Assembly: GCA_036268485.1 (NCBI GenBank)
Contig: DATAUC010000067.1
Coordinates: 1 to 64,000, forward strand
Reading direction: 5' to 3'
DNA from: Bog-473 sp036268485
GTDB taxonomy: Bacteria > Actinomycetota > Acidimicrobiia > Acidimicrobiales > RAAP-2
Length of the DNA: 64,000 nt
Below the pieces are notes generated by a model. That model searched no databases. It saw nothing but the letters and a program-made list of their open reading frames with translations, and was not told the origin of the DNA. The first letter of the stretch is position 1. Every line of letters begins with the position of its first letter. A program made the translations under genes and the position numbers. Positions 35,472-43,234 of the stretch are shown one piece after another.

Positions 35472-36540
35472 CTAACGAGTAGAAGCGTCGAGCGTTGCCG
35501 CCGGCCACCGCGCCCAGTGACTGGTCACCCAGGGGTTGGGCCAACAACGTGCTCGAGGCGTGTGGCCACGTCCCATCCCAATGAGGATAGTCACTGGCGA
35601 ACATCACACACTGGTCGCCCAGCTGCTCTATGACGGCCGGCAGCATGCGCTCATCGGGTTCACAGGTCACCCAGATGTTGCCGTTGGCCACATACTCGTC
35701 GGGGTGCCGCTGCCAACCGCCCGGGATCCAGTCGCCCCGCATCTCGAAGTGCTCGCCGAGCCGTTCGATGAACCACGGAAGCCACCCGGCGCCGGCTTCG
35801 AGGAAGGCGACCCGCAGCGTCGGGTGTCGCTCGAAGACTCCGCCGCTGACCAGGACGGTCATGGCCGCCATCTGGTCGAAGGGAAAGCTGACGCAGTGCA
35901 CCTGCACGTAGTTGTCGAAGCGGTCGACCCCGATTTTGGGCATGTGCAGACCGGGAGCGCCGTGCACGCCCAGGGGCATCTGCACATCGCATGCCGCGCT
36001 GAAGAAGCGGTCCAGATCAGGATGGTCGAGATTGCGCGTGGCCAGGGCGGGCGGGATGACGGCACAGACTGCACCGAGCTCCTTGGCCTCATGCAGGACT
36101 GCTTCGGCCGCCGGCCCATGCTCAATGGGCACCACCGCTGCCGCGTGGAGCCGGCCGCCGCCGGCGTCCACCAACTCGGCCGCCCACTCGTTGTACATCC
36201 GGGCCACCGTGGACCCCAGGAAGGGATCCTCAATGCTGGGTACGCACATGGCGAAGCTCGGGAAGAGGACCATCTCGTCCATGCCGTCGCTGTCGGCGTT
36301 GGCCACGATGCCGGCGGCCGAGGAGGCGTCGAGTCCCGGCTCCGAACTCACCCCCTGATCGGCCGGGCACCCGGCGCCCGGCCCCTCGGGATCGGGGTAG
36401 GGCCGCCCTTCAATCACCACGCCGAGCACGCCGTCGTTGCGCAACGACACCTGGTCGGGGAAGCGGGCCAACACCTGGGACACGAAGGCGAAGCCTTCGA
36501 CCACATGCCCGTCGGCGTCCACGACGCTGAGTCGGCTCAT
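35452..36540 (-). CDS. Amidohydrolase 2 family (ACMSD-like) metal hydrolase
   Basis: A TIM-barrel protein of 362 residues. VVDADGHVVEG near the start gives the DxH metal ligands; LGVHGAPG is a mid-barrel loop and MFASDYPHWDG holds the catalytic Asp. Such enzymes are decarboxylases or hydrolases of ring-derived acids. The open frame continues to 36612, but ATG at 36540, four bases after the stop of the upstream amidohydrolase, fits the operon and the family start. Confidence 0.85.
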   Translation of the reverse strand: MSRLSVVDADGHVVEGFAFVSQVLARFPDQVSLRNDGVLGVVIEGRPYPDPEGPGAGCPADQGVSSEPGLDASSAAGIVANADSDGMDEMVLFPSFAMCVPSIEDPFLGSTVARMYNEWAAELVDAGGGRLHAAAVVPIEHGPAAEAVLHEAKELGAVCAVIPPALATRNLDHPDLDRFFSAACDVQMPLGVHGAPGLHMPKIGVDRFDNYVQVHCVSFPFDQMAAMTVLVSGGVFERHPTLRVAFLEAGAGWLPWFIERLGEHFEMRGDWIPGGWQRHPDEYVANGNIWVTCEPDERMLPAVIEQLGDQCVMFASDYPHWDGTWPHASSTLLAQPLGDQSLGAVAGGNARRFYSLDGAPTA

Positions 36541-36544
36541 GGCT

Positions 36545-38257
36545 CTATCCGATAGGCGCCGGCTGCGGGCCCCGCAGGAGTCGGCCCGGCAGCTCACCGG
36601 TTGACTCGTCATGCTGGCGCACCACGGTGCCCGACTTCACCGTGGCCACATAACCCCTGGCCCGCTGGATCATCCGCTTGCCCGAGGCCGGCAGGTCATA
36701 GACCATCTCCGGCGGCTCCAGCGTCAGCGCGTCGTGATCGATCACGTTCACGTCGGCCAGGAAGCCGGGGGCCAGCAGACCGCGGTCAGCAAAACCGTAG
36801 AGCGCGGCGGTCCGTTGCGTCTGCAGATGCACCACCTGCTCCACCGGGAGCTTGGCCCCCCGGTCGCGGTCACGGGCCCAGTGGGCCAGCATGAACGTGG
36901 GCAGGCTGGCATCGCAGAGCACACCGCAATGCGCTCCCCCGTCGCCCAGACCCAACACGGTCGCCGGGTGCACCAACATCTCGCGCACCGCATCGAGGTT
37001 GCCGGCGGCGTAGTCGAGCAGCGGCAAGTAGAGCAGTTCCCGACCGTCACGTTGGAGCATGAGGTCGTAGAGCACCTCGGTCGATGAGCGACCCTCGCGC
37101 TGGGCCATGGCCGCCACGCTGCGTTCGGCCGGAGGCTCGTAGTCAGGTGGGTCGCCCAGCGGGAACAGCTTGTGCAGGTTGGCCAGCAGCAGTGACACGA
37201 AGCCGCCCGGCCGCGGCTCCTCGTTCAAGATGGCCGAGCGCACTTCGGGCGTGCGCAGCCGAGCCACGCGTTCGGCCAGCGGGAGATCCGCCAGCTCCTG
37301 GTAGGCCCGGTGATGGGAGAACGGATGGGTGGTCGACTCGAATCCGACCATCAAGGACGTGGGCTTGCCCGCCACCTGCGGCACCAGCCATGCGCCCTGC
37401 CGGTTGGCCGCCACACCACGGTTGATCCACTCGCGCCACAGATCCGGGGCGAAGTCGGGCTGCAGTACCTGATAGGTGACCGGGATACCGGCCCGGCGTG
37501 AGATCTCCGACATCCAGGCGAACTCGTGATCGAGGTCGACCATGTCGCTGGCCAGCGAGAAGACCCGGTGCCCGGACTTGCCCAACGCCTCGCCGATGGC
37601 GATCAACTCCTCGGCCGCCGCCGTGGTGCCGGCGGCCAGCTCCCCGTCCTTGGCCCGGTGCAGCACGGTGCGGGTCGTTGATGCGCCGATGGCACCCGCA
37701 CTGACCGCCTCGCGCACCAGCGCCGCCATCTCGGCGATCTCCTCAGAGGTGGCGGCCCCGTTGGCCCGTCCCTCCCCGACCACGAACGCCCGCAGGGCGC
37801 CGTGCGGCACCAGCGCCGCCACGTCGAGGACGCGTGCGGTCCGCTCGACCTCGTCGAGGTATTCGGGGAACGACTCCCAGTTCCATGTCATGCCTTCGGA
37901 GAGTGCGGCACCGGGAATGTCCTCCACACCCTCCATCAACTGGATCAGCCACTCCCGGTCAGCCGCCCGGGCCGGAGCGAACCCCACCCCGCAGTTGCCC
38001 ATGACCACGGTTGTCACGCCATGCCACCCCGAAGGTGAGACCTCGGGGTCCCACGTCACCTGGCCGTCGTAGTGGGTGTGGATGTCCACCCAGCCCGGCG
38101 TGACGAGCTTGCCGTCGGCGTCGATTTCACGCTTCGCCGGTCCATCGACCTCACCCACCGCCACGATGCGGTTCCCCTCAATGGCCACGTCGCCATGGCG
38201 CGTGGGGCGGCCGGACCCGTCGGCGATGGTGCCGCCTCGAATGACCAGATCGTGCAT
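36545..38257 (-). CDS. N-acyl-D-amino-acid deacylase-like amidohydrolase (second copy)
   Basis: A 570-residue paralogue of the protein at 4780-6504, with the same HTHYDGQ, GNCGVGFAP and GLGDGGAHCG motifs; the Asp in GDGGAH is retained. The two share most of their N-terminal 150 residues closely, yet sit in different neighbourhoods. Here the neighbours are FAD monooxygenase, LLM oxidoreductase and a second amidohydrolase, so hydrolysis of a ring-opened amide or lactam is plausible. Start ATG at 38257 with GAGGGG upstream; the frame is open to 38323. Confidence 0.87.
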   Translation of the reverse strand: MHDLVIRGGTIADGSGRPTRHGDVAIEGNRIVAVGEVDGPAKREIDADGKLVTPGWVDIHTHYDGQVTWDPEVSPSGWHGVTTVVMGNCGVGFAPARAADREWLIQLMEGVEDIPGAALSEGMTWNWESFPEYLDEVERTARVLDVAALVPHGALRAFVVGEGRANGAATSEEIAEMAALVREAVSAGAIGASTTRTVLHRAKDGELAAGTTAAAEELIAIGEALGKSGHRVFSLASDMVDLDHEFAWMSEISRRAGIPVTYQVLQPDFAPDLWREWINRGVAANRQGAWLVPQVAGKPTSLMVGFESTTHPFSHHRAYQELADLPLAERVARLRTPEVRSAILNEEPRPGGFVSLLLANLHKLFPLGDPPDYEPPAERSVAAMAQREGRSSTEVLYDLMLQRDGRELLYLPLLDYAAGNLDAVREMLVHPATVLGLGDGGAHCGVLCDASLPTFMLAHWARDRDRGAKLPVEQVVHLQTQRTAALYGFADRGLLAPGFLADVNVIDHDALTLEPPEMVYDLPASGKRMIQRARGYVATVKSGTVVRQHDESTGELPGRLLRGPQPAPIG

Positions 38258-38273
38258 GTGTCCCCTCTTTCGT

Positions 38274-39692
38274 TCAGGCGGCCGCCGCACCCAGGAGGGT
38301 GCTGCGCGGGACGCGCAGTGCATCAGATTGCGTTGGATCGATATCCGGGCCGGCCAGGTGCGACGCTATCCGTCCGAGAAAATCCGCATCGGACATGAGT
38401 TCGTCGGGCCGCAACAGCGTGTTGATCATGCGCAACAGTCCGCGGGCCAGTACCGGGTCGACCGGGCGGCCCAGCATCACGTCACCGACGAGAGCCCCGA
38501 ACTTGCGCATGAACGGATCCGGGGTCTTGGGCACGCCGTCGGAATCACCCATGGCATCCATCATGACGGCCGAGTGGAACCACGGCTCGACCTCACGGGC
38601 CGAAGACGCCTCGTAGGCCAGGCCGCGCTGCCGGGCGTCGTCGGGGTGGGCCGCGTAGGCATCAGCCAGCAGCGTGGCCTGCACGAAGGCCAACGCACAG
38701 CCCCGCCCGTACATGGGGTTGGTGCAGGTGTGCGCATCCCCCACGGCGTGGAAGCCGCGCACGAGCGGCTGGCCCGCGTCATCGACGAAGCGCCGGAGCC
38801 GGTTGATCAGTCCCCCCATGGGTCGCACCGGGCCCATGGCCTCGACCGGTCCCGACCCGAAGAAACGATCCGGCCCGGGCAGGATCCGGCAGGCCCGGTC
38901 GAAGGCGTCGGGATTGAGCAACAGGCTCCGCAGCTCCGTGTCCTTGGACCGCACGGCCAGGGTGACCGAGAACGTCGAACCATCGCAGGGAATGGCCAGG
39001 TACTTCAGATAGCCGAAGTCGCCCCCCAGCCGCGGATCGATGTCGATGTCGAGCCCATCGGGGCGCCGGTACCAGCGCGTCAGGTAGACGATGTGGGTGT
39101 CCACCACCGTCTCTGACACAGCCACGCCGAAGGGGGCCAACCAGGACGGAACCGGACCGCGGCGACCCGTGCAGGCGATGACATCGCCCGCCAGTTCGGA
39201 GCCGTCGGCCAGCCGGGCTCCGACGATGTGCGGGACCCCGTCGGCCCCCTCGGTCCCGATCAGCCCCTCAATGCTGGTGTCGGCCCGGTAGGACACGCCC
39301 GGTTCGTGGCGCACCGCCTCTCGCAGGACCCACTCGAAGGTGGTCCTTCGCACGATGAGCGTGTTGAGATCTTCGTCCCCCGGCTCGTACTGGCCCAGGC
39401 TCCGGGTCAGCATCAGCGTCTCCGCCCCGGCCGCGTGGAGCGCGCCGAGGATGTCGGGGAAGCGCTGCCGCAACACCACCGGCAACCGGGCCAGGAATCC
39501 ATGGGTCTGGTGTGCCTGGGGCGCCCCCTGCCGCTCAATCAGGAAGGCGGCTTCGGCATCGGCCGCCTCGTGCAGCGCATCACGCTCGACCACCGTGACC
39601 TCGTGACCCAGCCGGCCGAGCGCCAGCGCGGTGGCCAGGCCGGCGATGCTGCCGCCGGCGATGACCACGGGGACGGGGCCCTCGGGATGCAT
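38274..39692 (-). CDS. FAD-dependent monooxygenase/oxidoreductase
   Basis: A 472-residue flavoprotein. VVIAGGSIAGLATALALGRL is the FAD-binding dinucleotide fold, followed by the Glu at the end of strand 2 (VVERD). A later GDAHTCTNPMYGRG has the conserved GD that contacts FAD ribose. The family includes aromatic hydroxylases and halogenase-like enzymes. Start ATG at 39692 overlaps the LLM stop by one base (TGATG). Confidence 0.82.
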   Translation of the reverse strand: MHPEGPVPVVIAGGSIAGLATALALGRLGHEVTVVERDALHEAADAEAAFLIERQGAPQAHQTHGFLARLPVVLRQRFPDILGALHAAGAETLMLTRSLGQYEPGDEDLNTLIVRRTTFEWVLREAVRHEPGVSYRADTSIEGLIGTEGADGVPHIVGARLADGSELAGDVIACTGRRGPVPSWLAPFGVAVSETVVDTHIVYLTRWYRRPDGLDIDIDPRLGGDFGYLKYLAIPCDGSTFSVTLAVRSKDTELRSLLLNPDAFDRACRILPGPDRFFGSGPVEAMGPVRPMGGLINRLRRFVDDAGQPLVRGFHAVGDAHTCTNPMYGRGCALAFVQATLLADAYAAHPDDARQRGLAYEASSAREVEPWFHSAVMMDAMGDSDGVPKTPDPFMRKFGALVGDVMLGRPVDPVLARGLLRMINTLLRPDELMSDADFLGRIASHLAGPDIDPTQSDALRVPRSTLLGAAAA

Positions 39693-40729
39693 CAGATCCA
39701 ACTTCGGACCTTCTCGATCATGGCGACCGGGTCGCCCCCGATGGGCGTCACGTTGACATGGGTGACGCCGGCTTCGGCGAAGGCAGCCAGTCGCTCCTTG
39801 ATGTAGCCCTCGGGTCCGCAGAGCGATGTCGCCTCCAGCAGTTCGTCGGGCACCTTGGCCGCCGCTTCCGCCTTGTGGCCGCCCAGGTACAGGTCCTGAA
39901 TTTCGGCCGCTTCCTTCTCGAAGCCGTAGCGGCAGGCCAGCGCGTTGTAGAAATTCTTGCCCTTGGCCCCCATGCCGCCGATGTAGAGCGCGGCGGTGGC
40001 CCGACCCAGTTCGCGGATGCCGGCCACGTCAGCCTCTTCGCCGATGGCCAGCAGGCCGCCGGCCGCGATCTGCAGGGGCGCCAGTGACCCGTCGCGCGTG
40101 GCCGCCCCCGCGGCCAGCGAGGGTCCGAACACCTCACGGGCCTTCTCGGCCACGAAGAACAGGGGCAACCATCCGTCGGCCACTTCGGCCGTCATGGCCA
40201 CGTTCTTCTCGCCCAGGGCCGCCACCCAGATCGGGATGCGGGAGCGCTCCGGGTGACCGATGATCTTCAACGCCTTGCCCAATCCGGTGCCCTGACCGGC
40301 CGGCAAAGGGATGTGATACGCCGCCCCGTCGTGCGTCAGGGGCGCTTCGCGGGCCCACACCGTGCGGCACACGTCGATGATCTCGCGGGTCCTGGTGAGC
40401 GGCCGGTCGTAGGGAACACCGTGGAAGCCCTCAATGACCTGGGGTCCCGAGGCGCCGAGGCCCAGCACGCAACGTCCCCCCGACAGGGCGTCGATGCCGG
40501 CGGCCGTCATGGCAATGAGCGTCGGCGTCCGGGTGTAGATGGGCAGGATGGCCGCGCCGATCTCCACTCGCTCGGTGGTGGCGGCCAGATATCCCATGAG
40601 GCTCGGAGCGTCGTAGCCGTACGCCTCGGCCACCCACACCGTGTCGAGGCCGACCTTCTCCAGTTCGGCGGTGAGGCGGGCTGCTGCGGCAAACCCTCCG
40701 GCATAACTCAACGGCATTGACAGCTTCAC
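39692..40729 (-). CDS. LLM-class F420-dependent oxidoreductase
   Basis: A 345-residue luciferase-like TIM barrel (VKLSMPLSYAGGF, LDTVWVAEAYGYDAPSLMGY, GRCVLGLGASGPQVIEGFHG, PIWVAALGEKNVAM). Most actinobacterial relatives use coenzyme F420 for hydride transfer; the substrate is unknown. The GTG at 40729 preceded by TTGGAG is the likely start, although the frame is open to 40774. First gene of a minus-strand unit with FAD monooxygenase and two amidohydrolases, divergent from a TetR gene. Confidence 0.88.
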   Translation of the reverse strand: MKLSMPLSYAGGFAAAARLTAELEKVGLDTVWVAEAYGYDAPSLMGYLAATTERVEIGAAILPIYTRTPTLIAMTAAGIDALSGGRCVLGLGASGPQVIEGFHGVPYDRPLTRTREIIDVCRTVWAREAPLTHDGAAYHIPLPAGQGTGLGKALKIIGHPERSRIPIWVAALGEKNVAMTAEVADGWLPLFFVAEKAREVFGPSLAAGAATRDGSLAPLQIAAGGLLAIGEEADVAGIRELGRATAALYIGGMGAKGKNFYNALACRYGFEKEAAEIQDLYLGGHKAEAAAKVPDELLEATSLCGPEGYIKERLAAFAEAGVTHVNVTPIGGDPVAMIEKVRSWI

Positions 40730-40751
40730 CCGTGACTCCAATTTCTCATGA

Positions 40752-40771
40752 TTGGTAACGACTGTAACCAA
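40752..40771. promoter_or_regulatory. Candidate TetR operator
   Basis: TTGGTAACGACTGTAACCAA is an imperfect palindrome (seven of eight bases match between the arms) centred between the LLM gene and the divergent TetR gene, the classical place for an autoregulated operator. Confidence 0.5.
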
Positions 40772-40811
40772 CACTAGGGTATGGTAGTTCTAGTAGCCAA
40801 ATGGTTCTTCT

Positions 40812-41498
40812 ATGACGTCAATCGACAGTGATCTCCTGCAGCGCTCGTGGCGTGGCGTACCCATTGAGGTTCGCCGGGCCGAGCGTCGCGAACAGTTGAT
40901 CGATGCCGCCTACGACCTGGTGGGTACCGAGGGCTGGCACGGCACCACGGTGCGCGGCGTGTGCCAGGAGGCCCATCTCAACGCCCGCTACTTCTACGAG
41001 AGCTTCGACGGCATCGAATCCCTGTTCATCGCCGTCTTCGACCGCCTGATTCTCGAGATCACCTACGGAGCCATCAACGCCATTGCCAATGCCGGCGAGG
41101 ACCCGGAGGCCCGGATCAAGGCCGTCCTCGAGGCCACGGTGCGTTATGTCACCGCCGATCCCAAGCGCGCTCGCATCCTGTTCGTTGAAGCTGTCGGCAA
41201 TGAGCGGGTGGGCCAGCGGCGCCTGGACACCATGCACGCCACGGCCGAAATCATGGAGCGCTTCGCCTGGCGGGAGACCGGTGTGGCCAATGACCGCATC
41301 GGCCTCATCGCCTCGCACCTGCTGGTCGGCGGGCTGACCCAGCTCGTGGTGACCTGGCTGGATGGGCGTCTCAAGGTGTCACTCGACGACTTGATTGAGG
41401 ACGCGGCGTCGTTGCTCATGGCGGTCGGATTCACCACGGTGAATGTGGCCCGCAGCCGGCAACCGGCCGATGTGACCCAGTCCTCCTCCCTGGCCTGA
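40812..41498 (+). CDS. TetR family transcriptional regulator
   Basis: A 228-residue repressor. The N-terminal helix-turn-helix reads REQLIDAAYDLVG ... TVRGVCQEAHLNARYFYESF; the rest is the variable ligand-binding domain. Being divergent from the LLM/FAD/amidohydrolase genes, with a palindrome between, it probably controls them and itself. The ligand is unknown. ATG start at 40812. Confidence 0.9.
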   Translation: MTSIDSDLLQRSWRGVPIEVRRAERREQLIDAAYDLVGTEGWHGTTVRGVCQEAHLNARYFYESFDGIESLFIAVFDRLILEITYGAINAIANAGEDPEARIKAVLEATVRYVTADPKRARILFVEAVGNERVGQRRLDTMHATAEIMERFAWRETGVANDRIGLIASHLLVGGLTQLVVTWLDGRLKVSLDDLIEDAASLLMAVGFTTVNVARSRQPADVTQSSSLA

Positions 41499-41537
41499 GC
41501 CCGCACCCCCGACCAAGCGGGTGAGTACCATGCCGCC

Positions 41538-41963
41538 ATGGTTGCCAACGGCCCCTCCTTCCGTCTCCTGCCGCGCCTCGATACGGACAACACCTTCTTC
41601 TGGACATCAGGTCAGGACGGCACCCTGCGCCTGCTCCACTGCAATGCGTGCCAACAGTTCTTCCATCCGCCCGGTCCCATCTGCCCCCGCTGCCTCTCGC
41701 GTGACGTGGAACCGCGAGCCGTCAGCGGTCGGGGCCACGTCGAGACGTACTCGGTCAACCATCAGCAGTGGATACCCGGGAGCGACTCCTACATCATCGC
41801 CTGGGTGTCGGTCGACGAGCAGCCCGACATCAGGCTGACCACCAACCTGGTGGACATCGAACCGCAAGACGTCCATATGGGCCTGCCCGTCGAAGTGCTC
41901 TTCGAGCAGAACGACAATGTGTACCTCCCGCTGTTCCGCGCCACGTCCGAGAGCACCAAGTGA
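41538..41963 (+). CDS. DUF35 zinc-ribbon/OB-fold acyl-CoA-associated protein
   Basis: A 141-residue protein: a rubredoxin-like zinc ribbon with CNAC and, 10 residues on, CPRC (residues about 35-52), then an OB-fold. DUF35 proteins bind thiolase-like enzymes and form the acyl-CoA channel; with Ltp2-type proteins they make steroid side-chain aldolases. It is coupled to the next, thiolase-like gene by a GTGA overlap, supporting such a complex. Confidence 0.88.
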   Translation: MVANGPSFRLLPRLDTDNTFFWTSGQDGTLRLLHCNACQQFFHPPGPICPRCLSRDVEPRAVSGRGHVETYSVNHQQWIPGSDSYIIAWVSVDEQPDIRLTTNLVDIEPQDVHMGLPVEVLFEQNDNVYLPLFRATSESTK

Positions 41964-43195
41964 GCCCGCGCCTGAACGAGGAGCCTCTGGAGCGCCGGGC
42001 CATCATTTCGGGCATCGGGCAGTCCGCCGTCGGGCGACGGCTGGGCCGGTCCGACATCGACCTGACCATTGAGGCCTCGTTGGCGGCCATCGCCGATGCG
42101 GGCCTGACCCGCGACGACATCGACGGCCTCTCCACCTACCCCGGCATGGGGGCGGGCACCCCCGGGTTTGCCGGACCCAGCTCGCCCGAAGTCCAAGATG
42201 CGCTGGGGCTCTCGCTCAACTGGCACGACGGCGGCGGCGAAGGCGCCGGCCAGATGCGAGCCGTCATCGCGGCCAGCCTGGCCGTGGCCGCCGGCCTGGC
42301 CCGCCACGTGCTCGTCTACCGGACCGTCACCGAGGGCACCGCCCAGGGGACCGGAGGCCGCCAGGGCATCGGCGGCAGCGGAGGCGGCGGAGGCGGCATT
42401 CCCCGCATGGGCGGCTTCTTGCAGTGGTCACTCCCCTACGGCGCCGTGTCGGCCGCCAACTGGATCGCCATGGTCGGCCAGCGCCGCTTCGATGAGTTCG
42501 GCCTGACCCGGGAACAACTGGGGCAGATCGCCGTCAACGGTCGGCGCAACGCCGCCCTCAATCCCAAGGCGATTTACGCCGACCCGATGTCCCTGGACGA
42601 CTACCTGGCCGCCCGCATGATCTCGACGCCGCTGTGTCTCTTTGACTGCGACGCTCCCTGCGACGGGTCCACCGCCGTCATCGTGTCGCACCGCGATGTG
42701 GCCGGTGACCTCGACCACCCCGCTGTGCAGGTCAACGCCGTCGGCACGGCCTTACGGGGCCGGCCCAGTTGGGATCAGTTCGACGACATGAGCACCATGG
42801 CGGCCCGCGATGCCGGCCTCTCCATGTGGGAGCGCACCGACCTCAAGCCCACCGATGTCGACACCGCCCAGCTGTACGACGGCTTCTCCGTCCTGGCCAT
42901 CGTCTGGCTCGAAGCCTTGGGCTTCTGCGGACGCGGCGAGAGCGGCGGCTTCATCGAGGGCGGCGCCAACATCGCCCGTGACGGGTTGCTGCCCCTCAAC
43001 ACGGCCGGTGGCCAGCTTTCGGGCGGTCGACTGCACGGATTCGGCCTCATCCACGAGGCGTGTGTGCAGCTCCGGGGCGACGGCGGTGCCCGCCAGGTCG
43101 TGCGCGCCGGTGGCCGCATGCCCGAAGTGGCTGCGGTGGCCAATGGGGGCGGACCGATCGCCGGATCCATGCTGCTGACGCGCGGAGTTCGCTAG
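41960..43195 (+). CDS. Thiolase-fold protein lacking the catalytic Cys (SCPx/Ltp2-like)
   Basis: A 411-residue thiolase-fold protein. Where thiolases carry the nucleophilic Cys, the sequence reads NWHDGGGEGAGQMRAV, with Gly-rich residues and no Cys. CDAPCDGSTAV and LYDGFSVLAIVWLEALGFC match lipid-transfer-type thiolases. This fits an aldolase acting with the DUF35 partner: retro-aldol cleavage of a beta-hydroxyacyl-CoA, as for Ltp2. GTG start at 41960 overlaps the DUF35 stop. A Gly-rich loop (GIGGSGGGGGG) about residue 135 is unusual. Confidence 0.83.
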   Translation: MSPRLNEEPLERRAIISGIGQSAVGRRLGRSDIDLTIEASLAAIADAGLTRDDIDGLSTYPGMGAGTPGFAGPSSPEVQDALGLSLNWHDGGGEGAGQMRAVIAASLAVAAGLARHVLVYRTVTEGTAQGTGGRQGIGGSGGGGGGIPRMGGFLQWSLPYGAVSAANWIAMVGQRRFDEFGLTREQLGQIAVNGRRNAALNPKAIYADPMSLDDYLAARMISTPLCLFDCDAPCDGSTAVIVSHRDVAGDLDHPAVQVNAVGTALRGRPSWDQFDDMSTMAARDAGLSMWERTDLKPTDVDTAQLYDGFSVLAIVWLEALGFCGRGESGGFIEGGANIARDGLLPLNTAGGQLSGGRLHGFGLIHEACVQLRGDGGARQVVRAGGRMPEVAAVANGGGPIAGSMLLTRGVR

Positions 43196-43234
43196 AACAG
43201 GTTCGCCGAGGCCCACCCAGCTACCATCGCTGCC

